From positions 1 to 64,000 of the forward strand of contig CALODJ010000008.1 in assembly GCA_942492025.1 (NCBI GenBank): DNA of 64,000 nt, in the 5' to 3' direction. Position numbers and translations under genes: made by a program. The notes below the pieces were generated by a model. It was not told the origin of the DNA. It was given only the letters and a program-made list of their open reading frames with translations, and searched no databases. Of the stretch, positions 45,307-53,763 are shown piece after piece. Positions within the stretch are counted from its first letter, which is position 1; each line of letters opens with the position of its first letter. The DNA is from JABDQW01 sp942492025 (GTDB lineage Bacteria; Pseudomonadota; Gammaproteobacteria; SZUA-229).

Positions 45307-46148
45307 TCCTCTTTTTCGAACGCCTCGTACTGAACGCGGACAAATTCTTCCCCATATTTTCGCTCCAGGCGACGCACAGTAAAGTGCGCACGTGCCATGC
45401 TCTGAAAATGTTGCATGAAGATGGTGTTAACGGTTGCGCCACCGATGGCGCCGACAACGGGCAGGATCTGCGCTGCCGCACGTTGAGAGATCGCGACACC
45501 AAATCGACTGGCGATGGCATTAATGACTTTCAACACTATCGGTCCAGAATCGGCCTGAAAACCATGCATGGCCACTTCGGCGACCGCTGCCGTCATGTAC
45601 GCCGACAATGCCAGGCGCACCCCATAATAGCCAGTGTCGGCAGCATCATCCATTTCTGTTTTGCCCCCGAGGGCAAAAACCTGTACGCACGCCAGTTGGG
45701 TTTCAGCTAAATCGATGTCCTCGCCTTCATCGCGAGCGATTTCAGCGACTCCACGTATCATCAAGGTCGTAGTAATTGGAAGTTCAAACAGCAGGCCAGG
45801 TAAGCCGAAAAAACCGCCAACGCCGCCGGAGCCGGCAGCTAACGCCTTGAAATAGATCTCATGCGCACTCATTTCATGGTCCCGACGCATCGATGAAACA
45901 GCCGTTTCCAGGGCTTTCGCTATCGCTCTTTCAGCGGTGTCGTGGATACGTCTGTACCACCTTTTGGGCAAAAGATGGTAGACGATCTCGATCGGCGTAC
46001 CCACAACACTGGTGAGACGCGCCGCCAGGCTTGGGTGCTCCAGAATCAGGTAGGCTGCATGCAAGGTGTCCAGATCGTCTGGCGCAATCCGCATCGGCAA
46101 TGATTCCAGCAAGGAAGTATGGGTCTTTTTTTCAGTGGCTTCTGACAT
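45282..46148 (-). CDS. EcsC family protein
   Basis: 288 residues. The family signature is a Gly/Ala-rich hydrophobic hairpin (GSGGVGGFFGLPGLLFELPITTTLMIRGVAEIARDEGED) near residues 105-145, followed by ALGGKTE and a second hydrophobic segment (QRAAAQILPVVGAIGGATVNTIFMQHFQ). EcsC proteins are membrane-associated and poorly characterised. The basic C-terminus (FTVRRLERKYGEEFVRVQYEAFEKE) is typical. Convergent with the PHA-system gene. Confidence 0.88.
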   Translation of the reverse strand: MSEATEKKTHTSLLESLPMRIAPDDLDTLHAAYLILEHPSLAARLTSVVGTPIEIVYHLLPKRWYRRIHDTAERAIAKALETAVSSMRRDHEMSAHEIYFKALAAGSGGVGGFFGLPGLLFELPITTTLMIRGVAEIARDEGEDIDLAETQLACVQVFALGGKTEMDDAADTGYYGVRLALSAYMTAAVAEVAMHGFQADSGPIVLKVINAIASRFGVAISQRAAAQILPVVGAIGGATVNTIFMQHFQSMARAHFTVRRLERKYGEEFVRVQYEAFEKEDQAKRSFR

Positions 46149-46344
46149 CGCTATACTCGTTAATCCTGTTGTTCTGAAGATGTGGATAGCAGTCGCAGGT
46201 GGCTACCACTATATACGATATGCTCTGCAAAATCATGCTCTATAATCGATCAATTGCGGGCGATTTATCAGAAATATTGCCCAAGTTGATTTGTCAGATA
46301 TGTTATATTTCCGCCAATACATTTGATAATAAGGTATTGAAAAC

Positions 46345-46674
46345 ATGCCCCGACTCGACGAAGTCTCCAAAGGTGTAGCACTCGGCATAGGCGTTGCGAT
46401 ATTGATTCCGGTTGCGATCAAAATGCTCGCACCCGTTCTGAAACCTGTCGCACGCTCGGCCGTCAAAAACGGTATTCGCGCAATTGAAAAGGGACGAGAG
46501 ATACTCTCTGAAACATCGGAGAAGATGGAAGACCTGGTTGCTGAAACGCACGCAGAAATGCGTGCCAAACGAACGGTAATGGATGATGACCTTGAGGGCG
46601 TAGTTGGCGAGTCGTCCGAACAATCCGGCTATGCGGAAGATGGATCCAATGTCAGAAACATTGTCAACGAGTGA
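46345..46674 (+). CDS. DUF5132 family membrane protein
   Basis: 109 residues. A single N-terminal hydrophobic helix (GVALGIGVAILIPVAIKMLAPVL) is followed by a basic then acidic amphipathic region (AVKNGIRAIEKGREILSETSEKMEDLVAETHAEM), as in DUF5132. An AAGGT site precedes the ATG. The stop overlaps the next gene by a GTGA, so it is coupled with the HMA_2-like protein. The two families are commonly found together with HMA-bearing P-type ATPases; function unknown. Confidence 0.8.
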   Translation: MPRLDEVSKGVALGIGVAILIPVAIKMLAPVLKPVARSAVKNGIRAIEKGREILSETSEKMEDLVAETHAEMRAKRTVMDDDLEGVVGESSEQSGYAEDGSNVRNIVNE

Positions 46675-47171
46675 CATCAATGTTTTTTATTGCCCATGCG
46701 ACAACCGGTCGCACGCGTATCCGCTGGGCGGGTGATTCCAAGCAGAAAAACAGCATAAGAGCGCTCGCTGCGGATATTGCCAACATCGATGGCGTTGACA
46801 GCGCAGAGCCGCGAATAGTAACAGGAAGCATCATTATTCAACACGAAGGTCAGGCCTGGTCTACCCTTCAGTCCCAGCTGACCGATCAATTACCGCTGGA
46901 ATTCACTGACGCACCTGCGGCCTTTGCACACAACGGCACACAGGCCTCCAACGACAGCATCGGTAATATCGATGGCGCGCTCAAACACGTGAATATTGAC
47001 CTCTATTCAATCTCAATATTAATGCTCTGCGCCTTCGCTATCGTCCAGGCGTTGCGTGGCCAGGTTATGAGCTCGTCAAGCTCGTTTCTGTGGTATGCCT
47101 TCAACCTGGTCATGATGGCTCGCAGCAGAGCAGACAAGATTCGGGATGACAGCCCGGATCTCACTGCGTAA
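46671..47171 (+). CDS. HMA_2-like domain membrane protein
   Basis: 166 residues from GTG 46671 (ATG at 46680 is an alternative). Residues 5-75 resemble an HMA fold lacking CxxC: FFIAHATTGRTRIRWAGDSKQ, ANIDGVDSAEPRIVTGSIIIQH. The GRTR turn and spacing repeat what is seen at the N-terminus of the P-type ATPase at 39814. Two membrane helices lie at the C-terminus (SILMLCAFAIVQAL, SSFLWYAFNLVMMA). The TAA stop is followed in the same frame by a remnant of an ATPase C-terminus. Confidence 0.75.
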   Translation: MTSMFFIAHATTGRTRIRWAGDSKQKNSIRALAADIANIDGVDSAEPRIVTGSIIIQHEGQAWSTLQSQLTDQLPLEFTDAPAAFAHNGTQASNDSIGNIDGALKHVNIDLYSISILMLCAFAIVQALRGQVMSSSSSFLWYAFNLVMMARSRADKIRDDSPDLTA

Positions 47172-47390
47172 AGGCCCTCGTTCATTGCGGCCATCCTGTT
47201 AACCATAGCCCTGCAGCTAATGATTAGCTACACGCCAATTTTCAATAAGATTCCTTATAGCACGCCACTGACGGTCACAGAACTGGGTGTCTGTCTCGCG
47301 TTGCCTTTGGGCGTGTTGATCACTGGTGAGTCTGAGAAATGGTTTGCCCAGGGGCATGCTTTACGATTTCAGCCACATTGCCAACTCTAA
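47172..47390 (+). pseudogene. Remnant of the C-terminal membrane domain of a type II P-type ATPase
   Basis: Directly after the TAA of the HMA_2-like gene and in the same frame, 73 codons read RPSFIAAILLTIALQLMISY, then TPIFNKIPYSTPLTVTELG and PLGVLITGESEKWFAQ, ending at TAA 47388-47390. The pattern (hydrophobic helix, LQL..Y.P.FN, PL, then helix and E.EKW) is that of the last two helices of cation P-type ATPases. There is no start codon or upstream ATPase core. It is best read as what is left of a deleted ATPase gene. A suppressed stop would append it to the HMA_2-like protein, which I consider unlikely. Confidence 0.6.
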
Positions 47391-47432
47391 CCCGCAATTG
47401 CATGAAGGCGGAGGCCTTTATGCAATTGCGGG
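47391..47432. repeat. Long hairpin after the ATPase remnant
   Basis: Arms CCCGCAATTGCATGAAGGC and GCCTTTATGCAATTGCGGG (18 of 19 pairs) around GGAG. It resembles the palindromic block at 55890-55937 (GCACGAAGGCG…CGCCTTCATGC), so it is likely a dispersed repeat rather than a dedicated terminator. No T run follows. Confidence 0.7.
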
Positions 47433-47531
47433 CTCAGCTGATACGATGGAAAAAGCTGATTTTACTTTTTCTGCCTTGAAAGAAGATATACACTTGCTCA
47501 GATAAGGTAAAAACAATGTGAGGTAGACCCC

Positions 47532-47702
47532 ATGATTTACAAATTAATGGTTAATGCGGCGTTTTTGGCTATTGGTTATTACATTGGCAAAGAGGTTAGC
47601 CGTAGTGAATTTGTCCGCAAAGAGCTGGCCGGACCGCGTAAATCGGCTGCAAAAGCCGCCGATCAAGCTCATCAGGATACTTCGAGGAAATCCAGCTCCT
47701 GA
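47532..47702 (+). CDS. 56-residue single-helix membrane protein
   Basis: ATG 47532 with GAGG 9 bases upstream. The protein begins MIYKLMVNAAFLAIGYYIGK (one membrane helix) and continues EVSRSEFVRKELAGPRKSA with a short hydrophilic Ser/Lys tail. It is short enough to be missed by 60-codon ORF filters. No named family recognised. It lies convergent to the histone H1-like gene. Coding status is supported by the start context and membrane-helix-plus-basic-tail design only. Confidence 0.5.
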   Translation: MIYKLMVNAAFLAIGYYIGKEVSRSEFVRKELAGPRKSAAKAADQAHQDTSRKSSS

Positions 47703-47750
47703 TTTCGAGATGACGCGCTGCACCGTCATCATCTTTTTACAACTAGCTGT

Positions 47751-47783
47751 AAAAACAACGGCCATACCTCAGGTATGACCGTT
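47751..47783 (-). terminator. Terminator of the histone H1-like gene
   Basis: On the minus strand AACGGTCATACC-TGA-GGTATGGCCGTT (one mismatch) is followed by GTTTTT, some 70 bp past the stop codon at 47851. Confidence 0.75.
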
Positions 47784-47850
47784 CTGCACTATTTGTTGTG
47801 ACAGGAATTAATCTCGATTATTTTACAGTTTTCTTCTCGTCGGTTTTCTT

Positions 47851-48483
47851 CTAGACGGCTTTTTTCTTCGCTACTTTTTTCCTGGCGGACTTCTTCTTAG
47901 CGAGCTTTTTGCTGGGAGCCGCTTTTTTCGCTACTTTTTTCTTGGCCACCTTTTTCTTGGCTACTTTCTTTTTGGTCACCTTTTTCTTGGCGACTTTCTT
48001 CTTGGCTACTTTTTTCTTGGCTACTTTTTTCTTGGCTACTTTCTTCTTGGCGACTTTCTTCTTCGCAGCCTTTTTCTTCACGGTTTTCTTTTTGGTGACC
48101 TGGGTTGCCGTTTCGCGCAGCTGGCTGAAGCGGGAGCTGATGCCATCGATGATGCCTTCTGCGATTTCCTCAACTTCATCCACGAGCGTGAGCAAGCGTT
48201 GTTTTGGATGCGTCTCGGAAATCGTCTCCTTTACCGAAGTCGTTGCATCAGCAGCTGTCTCACTGACGGTATCTTTTACTGTAACTGAGGCCCCAGCGAC
48301 GGCTTTCGCTGCAACGGTCGCTTTACCACTGACGACATCAAAGCCCTCGCGAATCTCACGCACGACAACTTCTCTGGCCTTATCGATTTCATCAATGATA
48401 GACGAGGCTGTTGAGGTAACAGTACTTCGAATGCCGCTTGCGCTCGATTTCTTTTTGCTGGTCTTTGCTTTCTTTTTTGCCAT
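47851..48483 (-). CDS. Histone H1-like Lys/Ala-rich protein
   Basis: 210 residues. The N-terminal part is basic (AKKKAKTSKKKSSAS), a helical middle follows (IIDEIDKAREVVVREIREGFDVVSGKATVAAKAVAG; HPKQRLLTLVDEVEEIAEGIIDGISSRF), and the C-terminal third is about a dozen copies of KKKVA, encoded by 15-bp tandem repeats. The tail resembles eukaryotic H1 and bacterial AlgP/Hc1-type nucleoid proteins, and likely binds DNA or polyphosphate. The middle also resembles phasin-like helices, which would fit the PHA-system gene nearby; this is uncertain. AGAGGATC precedes the ATG, and a strong terminator follows. Confidence 0.8.
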   Translation of the reverse strand: MAKKKAKTSKKKSSASGIRSTVTSTASSIIDEIDKAREVVVREIREGFDVVSGKATVAAKAVAGASVTVKDTVSETAADATTSVKETISETHPKQRLLTLVDEVEEIAEGIIDGISSRFSQLRETATQVTKKKTVKKKAAKKKVAKKKVAKKKVAKKKVAKKKVAKKKVTKKKVAKKKVAKKKVAKKAAPSKKLAKKKSARKKVAKKKAV

Positions 48484-48776
48484 TTGGGTGATCCTCTGGG
48501 TGGTCTTGCACTAAGTTGTTGCAAGTTATGAAACATTGTCAATAAAGTCAATACGATTCATCAAAGAATATATAACCGCAAGGTCTTTTCTTTAGTTTTA
48601 AGCGTATCCTCGCCTTTTATACATACTGATGATAGCGATTCAGGTCCAGGCAATAGATACATCCACTCGCGCGGCGATTACTTGAATAGGCACGATAGCC
48701 GCTCAAGTACGCTCGAAAGCCTGCAGTTGTAAGTACAGATGATATTCACTTTACTGCATGCCGATCAGTGTGATCA

Positions 48777-49430
48777 CTAACTGGCTTCAAAACCTGCTTC
48801 CTTATGACTGCCATCACAGAATGGCTTGTTTTTCGAATCGCCACAGCGGCACAAAGCCGCTTGCTTACCCTGCCATGCAATGCGTCCGCTGCTGGCAATG
48901 ATGGCAAAATTACCGGAGAGCAGCAGCGGGCCATTGACAACGGATTTAATTGTCAGCTTGCCACCTTCCTGCTCGACACCATCACCCTTTTCACCCACTG
49001 CACCAAAATCTTCAAAGCCGGCCTTAAGATGACTGTTATCACAAAACGGTTTGTTGCCCGACTGGCCACAGCGGCACAGAGCAGCACGATAACTGATCCC
49101 CGGCATGTCCTGGGGTGTGTTCTCGATGTGCAGTTCACCCTGTATATACAGCGGGCCATTATAGACCACCCGCACGGTATTGCATTGGGCAGCCAGTTCA
49201 TTGTCAGCGTTTTTTTTATCGTTGTAGGTCAAGGCACCGGATGGGCAGCGTTTAACGATTTCTTTGACGTTATCATCCATCTCAAGATCAGGCGAACACC
49301 AGGGGTCGCGTCCACCAACAAATAGCTCGCCTGCCGAATAACCGCACTCACCGATGTGAATACACAGACGGCTGTCCCATAGTACATCGATATTCTTGCC
49401 CTGGTATGTCGTTACTTTTTCTTTACTCAT
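48777..49430 (-). CDS. CDGSH iron-sulfur protein with Fer4_19 domain
   Basis: 217 residues. The N-terminal mono-cluster Fer4_19 domain (DUF1271) has LCIHIGECGYS, WCSPD and KRCPSGAL. Two CDGSH [2Fe-2S] motifs follow: CRCGQSGNKPFCDNSH and CRCGDSKNKPFCDGSH, each with three Cys and one His ligand. Electron-transfer or redox-sensing role; partners unknown. GGAGG precedes the ATG. It is isolated between the histone-like gene and the DUF2788 gene. Confidence 0.93.
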   Translation of the reverse strand: MSKEKVTTYQGKNIDVLWDSRLCIHIGECGYSAGELFVGGRDPWCSPDLEMDDNVKEIVKRCPSGALTYNDKKNADNELAAQCNTVRVVYNGPLYIQGELHIENTPQDMPGISYRAALCRCGQSGNKPFCDNSHLKAGFEDFGAVGEKGDGVEQEGGKLTIKSVVNGPLLLSGNFAIIASSGRIAWQGKQAALCRCGDSKNKPFCDGSHKEAGFEAS

Positions 49431-49625
49431 GACATTTCCTCCGCAGTTTGTGTTCTAAGCCCGAGACAAGTTTTCAATATACTCCAGTTGTCGGCTAACA
49501 GCGAACCCGCATCAAACAGAAAAAGTTATCACGGAGCAGGATAGCCCCATTGGTATATTATGCTTTTCTAATATATTAGATAGTATACCTGCTTTCAAAA
49601 CTGCACAACATTGACGGGCCGGTTT

Positions 49626-49826
49626 ATGAGCATTGCTGAATTTGAAGAAATATCCCTGACATTGGGTATCGGAGGACTTGTACTGCTAATGATTTTTATT
49701 CTTTATCAGCTAAGCAAAGAATCCGGTGCCGGCACTTTTGGCACGTTCGTCATTTTCTTTGCTCTGGCCATGGGTGTTTTCGGATTCGCCGCAAAATCCG
49801 TCATTCGACTTTTTATTGCAGTTTGA
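49626..49826 (+). CDS. DUF2788 small membrane protein
   Basis: 66 residues from ATG 49626. Two membrane helices (LGIGGLVLLMIFILYQLSK; FGTFVIFFALAMGVFGFAAKSVI) joined by ESGAGTFG, matching the DUF2788 family of gammaproteobacteria. Function unknown. An in-frame TTG at 49611 is a less likely start. It is 79 bp ahead of mtnA. Confidence 0.85.
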   Translation: MSIAEFEEISLTLGIGGLVLLMIFILYQLSKESGAGTFGTFVIFFALAMGVFGFAAKSVIRLFIAV

Positions 49827-49905
49827 CCACGCACATATATTCAATTCTCTGGTTTTCGCACGGCTTATAAGTGGGCTTGACGCAGTACCATAGACGACCG
49901 AGCAG

Positions 49906-50943
49906 ATGAAAGATCTCACAACGACCGCCTTACGCTATCAAAATGGCGCACTCCAGGTTCTCGACCAGCGCAGGCTACCCGGTGAAGAACACTGGCACCA
50001 ATGCAAGGACGACGCGGACCTGGTTGCTTTGATTCAGGGGTTGGCCATTCGCGGCGCGCCATTGATCGGTGTCGCCGCCGCACTCTGGGTCGGTCATTGC
50101 GCTGACCGTGGTGATGACCTGCAGAAACTCACCGAAACCATTAGCCTGTTGCGGACTTCACGCCCGACTGCAGTCAACCTGATGAACGGTCTGGACCGTC
50201 TGCAACAGCGTATTGACCAGGGAACGGACCGATCGGCACTGGTCGATGAGGCTGTCGCCATTTTTGCTGAAGACCTCGCCCTCTGCCTTGCGATGTCTGA
50301 ACACGGCGCTGCACTGCTCGAAGACGGCGACAGTATTCTAACCCACTGCAACACCGGCAGTCTGGCGACCGCCGGTGTCGGCACCGCTCTGGGTGTCATC
50401 ACCACGGCGCACAGACAAGGTAAAAACATCAGTGTCTGGGTTGATGAGACCCGGCCGCTATTACAGGGCGCGCGCCTGACCTCATGGGAACTGGAACAAG
50501 CCGGTGTGCCTTACCGGTTGATCTGCGATTCTGCAGCCGCAAGCTTGATGGCAAAGGGCGAAATCGACAAGATACTGGTCGGGGCAGACCGAATTGCCGT
50601 CAACGGCGACTTTGCCAACAAGGTCGGTACCTACACGCTTGCGGTGCTGGCAAAATATCACGGCATACCTTTTTATGTCGTTGCGCCTCAGACGACTGTT
50701 GACCTGAATTGCGCACAGGGCGGTTTCATACCCATCGAACAGCGCAGCGCCGAAGAAGTCCGTGGTGCTTCGGGCAGCTTCGGCGCATGTACCTGGTCAC
50801 CCGCAACAGCCCCCGTTTACAATCCGGCATTCGACGTGACACCCGCGCAACTGATCACTGGCTGGATACTCGACAGTGGCGTTTATAGCCTTGATCAAGT
50901 CGAGGCAGGTGCACTAGCCCGCATTACAGGCGCTCAGGATTGA
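49906..50943 (+). CDS. mtnA: S-methyl-5-thioribose-1-phosphate isomerase MtnA
   Basis: 345 residues. Family motifs: RGAPLIGVAAALW, the catalytic Cys in THCNTGSLATAGVGTALGVI, VDETRPLLQGARLTSWEL, the catalytic Asp in GADRIAVNGDFANKVGTYTLAVLA. It isomerises methylthioribose-1-phosphate to the ribulose form in methionine salvage from methylthioadenosine. With the MetK homologue at 42993 it brackets the SAM cycle, but the two are far apart and not co-transcribed. It overlaps the convergent sdhE end by 10 bp, leaving no room for a terminator. Confidence 0.95.
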   Translation: MKDLTTTALRYQNGALQVLDQRRLPGEEHWHQCKDDADLVALIQGLAIRGAPLIGVAAALWVGHCADRGDDLQKLTETISLLRTSRPTAVNLMNGLDRLQQRIDQGTDRSALVDEAVAIFAEDLALCLAMSEHGAALLEDGDSILTHCNTGSLATAGVGTALGVITTAHRQGKNISVWVDETRPLLQGARLTSWELEQAGVPYRLICDSAAASLMAKGEIDKILVGADRIAVNGDFANKVGTYTLAVLAKYHGIPFYVVAPQTTVDLNCAQGGFIPIEQRSAEEVRGASGSFGACTWSPATAPVYNPAFDVTPAQLITGWILDSGVYSLDQVEAGALARITGAQD

Positions 50944-51188
50944 TGTATTCCCTGGATCTCGCTGATCAGTCGATTCACATCAGCATCGCTTGATTGCATA
51001 TTTCCCAACAGCAAATCAAATAACACCTGATCCGGATAGTCGAGAACCTCACTGAACACGGTACCCTGCTGTTGAGTCATTGTGCTGTAATTTCTGTTGA
51101 GATAGCCATTGAGCAGAATATCCAGTTCCAGCATACCGCGTCGGCAACGCCATTTCAGTTCGGCATATTCTGTCCCCGCCGGGCTCAT
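50934..51188 (-). CDS. sdhE: SdhE, FAD assembly factor for succinate dehydrogenase
   Basis: 84 residues. The conserved core ELKWRCRRGMLELDILLNGYL includes the RGxxE motif needed for flavinylation of SdhA, and YPDQVLFDLLLG follows. The start overlaps the sdhB stop (ATGA), so it is coupled to the sdhCDAB operon. It promotes covalent attachment of FAD to SdhA. Confidence 0.95.
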   Translation of the reverse strand: MSPAGTEYAELKWRCRRGMLELDILLNGYLNRNYSTMTQQQGTVFSEVLDYPDQVLFDLLLGNMQSSDADVNRLISEIQGIHQS

Positions 51189-51883
51189 AGCGACCGTTTG
51201 ACCATCTTCTTTTTGATGTCGTTGATCGCTTGCGTCGGGTTCAGACCTTTAGGGCAGACCTGCACGCAGTTCATGATGGTGTGACAGCGAAACAACTTGA
51301 ATGGCCCTTCCAGCGCTGCGAGTCGTTCTTCTGTTGCCTGATCACGACTATCTTCGATAAAACGTGAGGCCTGCAGCAACGCAGCAGGACCGAGGTACTT
51401 ATCCGGGTTCCACCAGAATGACGGGCATTGCGTTGAACAGCAAGCGCACAGAATACATTCATATAAACCATCAAGCTTGTCACGCTGATCCGGCGTTTGC
51501 GGCAGTTCGACTTCCGGCATGGGATCATTGACGATCAGGTAGGGTTTTACGTCACGATAATTCTGGTAGAACTGCTCCATATCGACAATCAGATCGCGTA
51601 TTACCGGTAGACCGGGTAGCGGCCTTACTTCGACAGGTTGTTTCAACTCGGACAAGGGTGTGATACAGGCAAGCCCATTGACGCCGTTGATGTTCATGCC
51701 ATCGGACCCGCATACGCCTTCACCACAGGAACGGCGGAAGCTCAGTGACTCATCGAGGGTATCCTTGATTTTTAACAGGGCATCCAACAACATCATACCG
51801 TGCTCCATCTCCGTCAACTCGTAGTCCTGCATATAGGGCTTCTTGTCAACATCCGGATTGTAGCGATAGATGCGAAACTTCAT
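51185..51883 (-). CDS. sdhB: Succinate dehydrogenase iron-sulfur subunit
   Basis: 232 residues from ATG 51883. The [2Fe-2S] ligands lie in SCGEGVCGSDGMNINGVNGLAC; the [4Fe-4S] and [3Fe-4S] ligands lie in CILCACCSTQCPSF and CHTIMNCVQVCPKGLNP. It transfers electrons from SdhA FADH2 to ubiquinone at SdhCD. It lies 100 bp after sdhA in the sdhCDAB-sdhE operon. Confidence 0.96.
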   Translation of the reverse strand: MKFRIYRYNPDVDKKPYMQDYELTEMEHGMMLLDALLKIKDTLDESLSFRRSCGEGVCGSDGMNINGVNGLACITPLSELKQPVEVRPLPGLPVIRDLIVDMEQFYQNYRDVKPYLIVNDPMPEVELPQTPDQRDKLDGLYECILCACCSTQCPSFWWNPDKYLGPAALLQASRFIEDSRDQATEERLAALEGPFKLFRCHTIMNCVQVCPKGLNPTQAINDIKKKMVKRSL

Positions 51884-51983
51884 AGACCTGCCACCGTCCC
51901 GAAGAAAATAACACAGGCCAGCCTGCGCAGGCATAACAACGGTGTCATTACCGAAATCGATTCACTAATCATCGTTCACCCCC

Positions 51984-53753
51984 TCAATAGACTCTGGCCT
52001 TGGGTGGAAAACTGTCGACACTGACGGGTTTGGTTCGAACCGGTTTGTAATCGACACCCGTTTCGAGTGAATACAGACTGTGACGCATCCAGTTCTTATC
52101 ATCACGTTCAGTGAAATCGGTTCTGGAATGCGCCCCTCTGCTCTCCTTTCGTGCGTGTGCCGAATGAATCGTCGCCAGCGCGACGCCAAACAGGTTTTCC
52201 AGCTCCAGCGCCTCGACGCGTGCCGTGTTGAAAACCGCGCTGTTATCATCGATACGCGCATGCTCAAAGCGCTCGACCAGCTGCTCGACTTTGGTGACGC
52301 CCTCAGTTAGAACATCCTCGTTTCGAAAGACGCTGCAATGGTCTTCCATGACCGTCTTGAGCTCATCACGAAGCACGCTCACAGACTCGCCGTCAGCGTT
52401 GTTGCTGTTGTCCCAGCGCCGCATGCGCTGCATTGCCGACTCGAGGCTGTCGTCATCGAGACGCCGGTGGTAACGATTCTCTGATAAATAATCGATGATG
52501 TGATTGGCCGCAGCACGGCCGAACACCAAGATGTCCAGCAGTGAGTTACCGCCCAGACGGTTGGCCCCGTGCACAGAGACACAAGCACATTCGCCTGCGG
52601 CGTACAGGCCAGGTACAGGTTCTTCGGGTGTTTCTTTGACCGGAATGACGACCTGTCCATGGCGATTCGTTGGAACGCCACCCATAGTGTAGTGCGCGGT
52701 AGGAAATATTGGAATCGGCGACTCAGCCGGGTCGATACCGATGAACGTAATGCAGGTCTGTCGAATGCTTGGCAGGCGTTTCTGAATGACGTCTTCACCG
52801 AGGTGATCAAGCTTCAGCATGACATGGTCCTTGTTCGGGCCACAGCCTCTGCCTTCACGCACTTCGGTCGCAATCGCTCGACTGACGACATCACGACTGG
52901 CAAGATCCTTTGCTTTCGGCGCATAACGCTCCATCAGGCGCTCACCATCAGCATTGATCAGATAACCGCCTTCGCCGCGTGCACCCTCGGTGATCAACAT
53001 GCCACGCCCGGCAATGCCTGTGGGGTGAAACTGGAAAAATTCCATATCCTGGAGCGGCACACCTGCACGTAATGCCATGCTCATACCATCACCGGTGTTG
53101 ATCAAGGCATTGGTCGTTGTTCTGAATAATTGTCCGGCACCGCCGGTGGCCAAAAGGGTGGTTTTTGCCTCGATCACAACCGGCTCGCCGTTGTGTATGT
53201 TGAACGCCAGCGCCCCGAGAACATAGCCCTGCTTGTCCTTGAGCAGATCGACAGCAAAATATTCGTCAAAAAAATGCGTTTTGGCTCGGATGTTCTGCTG
53301 ATAGAGGCTATGCAGAATCGCATGCCCGGTGCGGTCTGCTGCAGCACAGGTGCGCGCCGCCTGCTCACCACCAAAGTCCTGACTCTGTCCGCCGAAAGGC
53401 CGCTGATAAATCGTGCCGTTATCCATCCGCGAAAAAGGCACACCAAAATGTTCCAGTTCATAAACCGCTTTGGGCGCCGCCCGACACATATACTCGATGG
53501 CGTCCTGATCACCGAGATAATCGCTGCCCTTAACCGTATCGAACATGTGCCAGTGCCAGTTATCGGGTAGCACATTGGCCAGGGCCGCATTCATGCCACC
53601 CTGGGCCGCAACGGTATGCGAGCGAGTAGGAAATACTTTTGAAACCACCGCGACACTGGCATCGGCATTGGACAACTGCAAGGCAGCGCGCAGACCGCCA
53701 CCCCCGGCGCCAATGATCAGGGAATCAAACTGTCTTCTGGGAATATCGGGCAT
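51984..53753 (-). CDS. sdhA: Succinate dehydrogenase flavoprotein subunit
   Basis: 589 residues from ATG 53753 (a GTG lies one codon upstream). The FAD-binding motif GAGGGGLRAAL and the covalent-FAD His in RSHTVAAQGG are present. Active-site residues lie in LITEGARGEGGYL and HGANRLGGNSLLD. It oxidises succinate to fumarate in the TCA cycle and complex II. The C-terminal RTKPVSVDSFPPKARVY is the typical ending. It is 10 bp after sdhD. Confidence 0.97.
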   Translation of the reverse strand: MPDIPRRQFDSLIIGAGGGGLRAALQLSNADASVAVVSKVFPTRSHTVAAQGGMNAALANVLPDNWHWHMFDTVKGSDYLGDQDAIEYMCRAAPKAVYELEHFGVPFSRMDNGTIYQRPFGGQSQDFGGEQAARTCAAADRTGHAILHSLYQQNIRAKTHFFDEYFAVDLLKDKQGYVLGALAFNIHNGEPVVIEAKTTLLATGGAGQLFRTTTNALINTGDGMSMALRAGVPLQDMEFFQFHPTGIAGRGMLITEGARGEGGYLINADGERLMERYAPKAKDLASRDVVSRAIATEVREGRGCGPNKDHVMLKLDHLGEDVIQKRLPSIRQTCITFIGIDPAESPIPIFPTAHYTMGGVPTNRHGQVVIPVKETPEEPVPGLYAAGECACVSVHGANRLGGNSLLDILVFGRAAANHIIDYLSENRYHRRLDDDSLESAMQRMRRWDNSNNADGESVSVLRDELKTVMEDHCSVFRNEDVLTEGVTKVEQLVERFEHARIDDNSAVFNTARVEALELENLFGVALATIHSAHARKESRGAHSRTDFTERDDKNWMRHSLYSLETGVDYKPVRTKPVSVDSFPPKARVY

Positions 53754-53763
53754 CACGCGTCGC

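Noticed and set aside
47854..48102. Possible CRISPR-like tandem array
   Set aside because: The 15-bp repeats are coding (KKKVA units) with no spacers.
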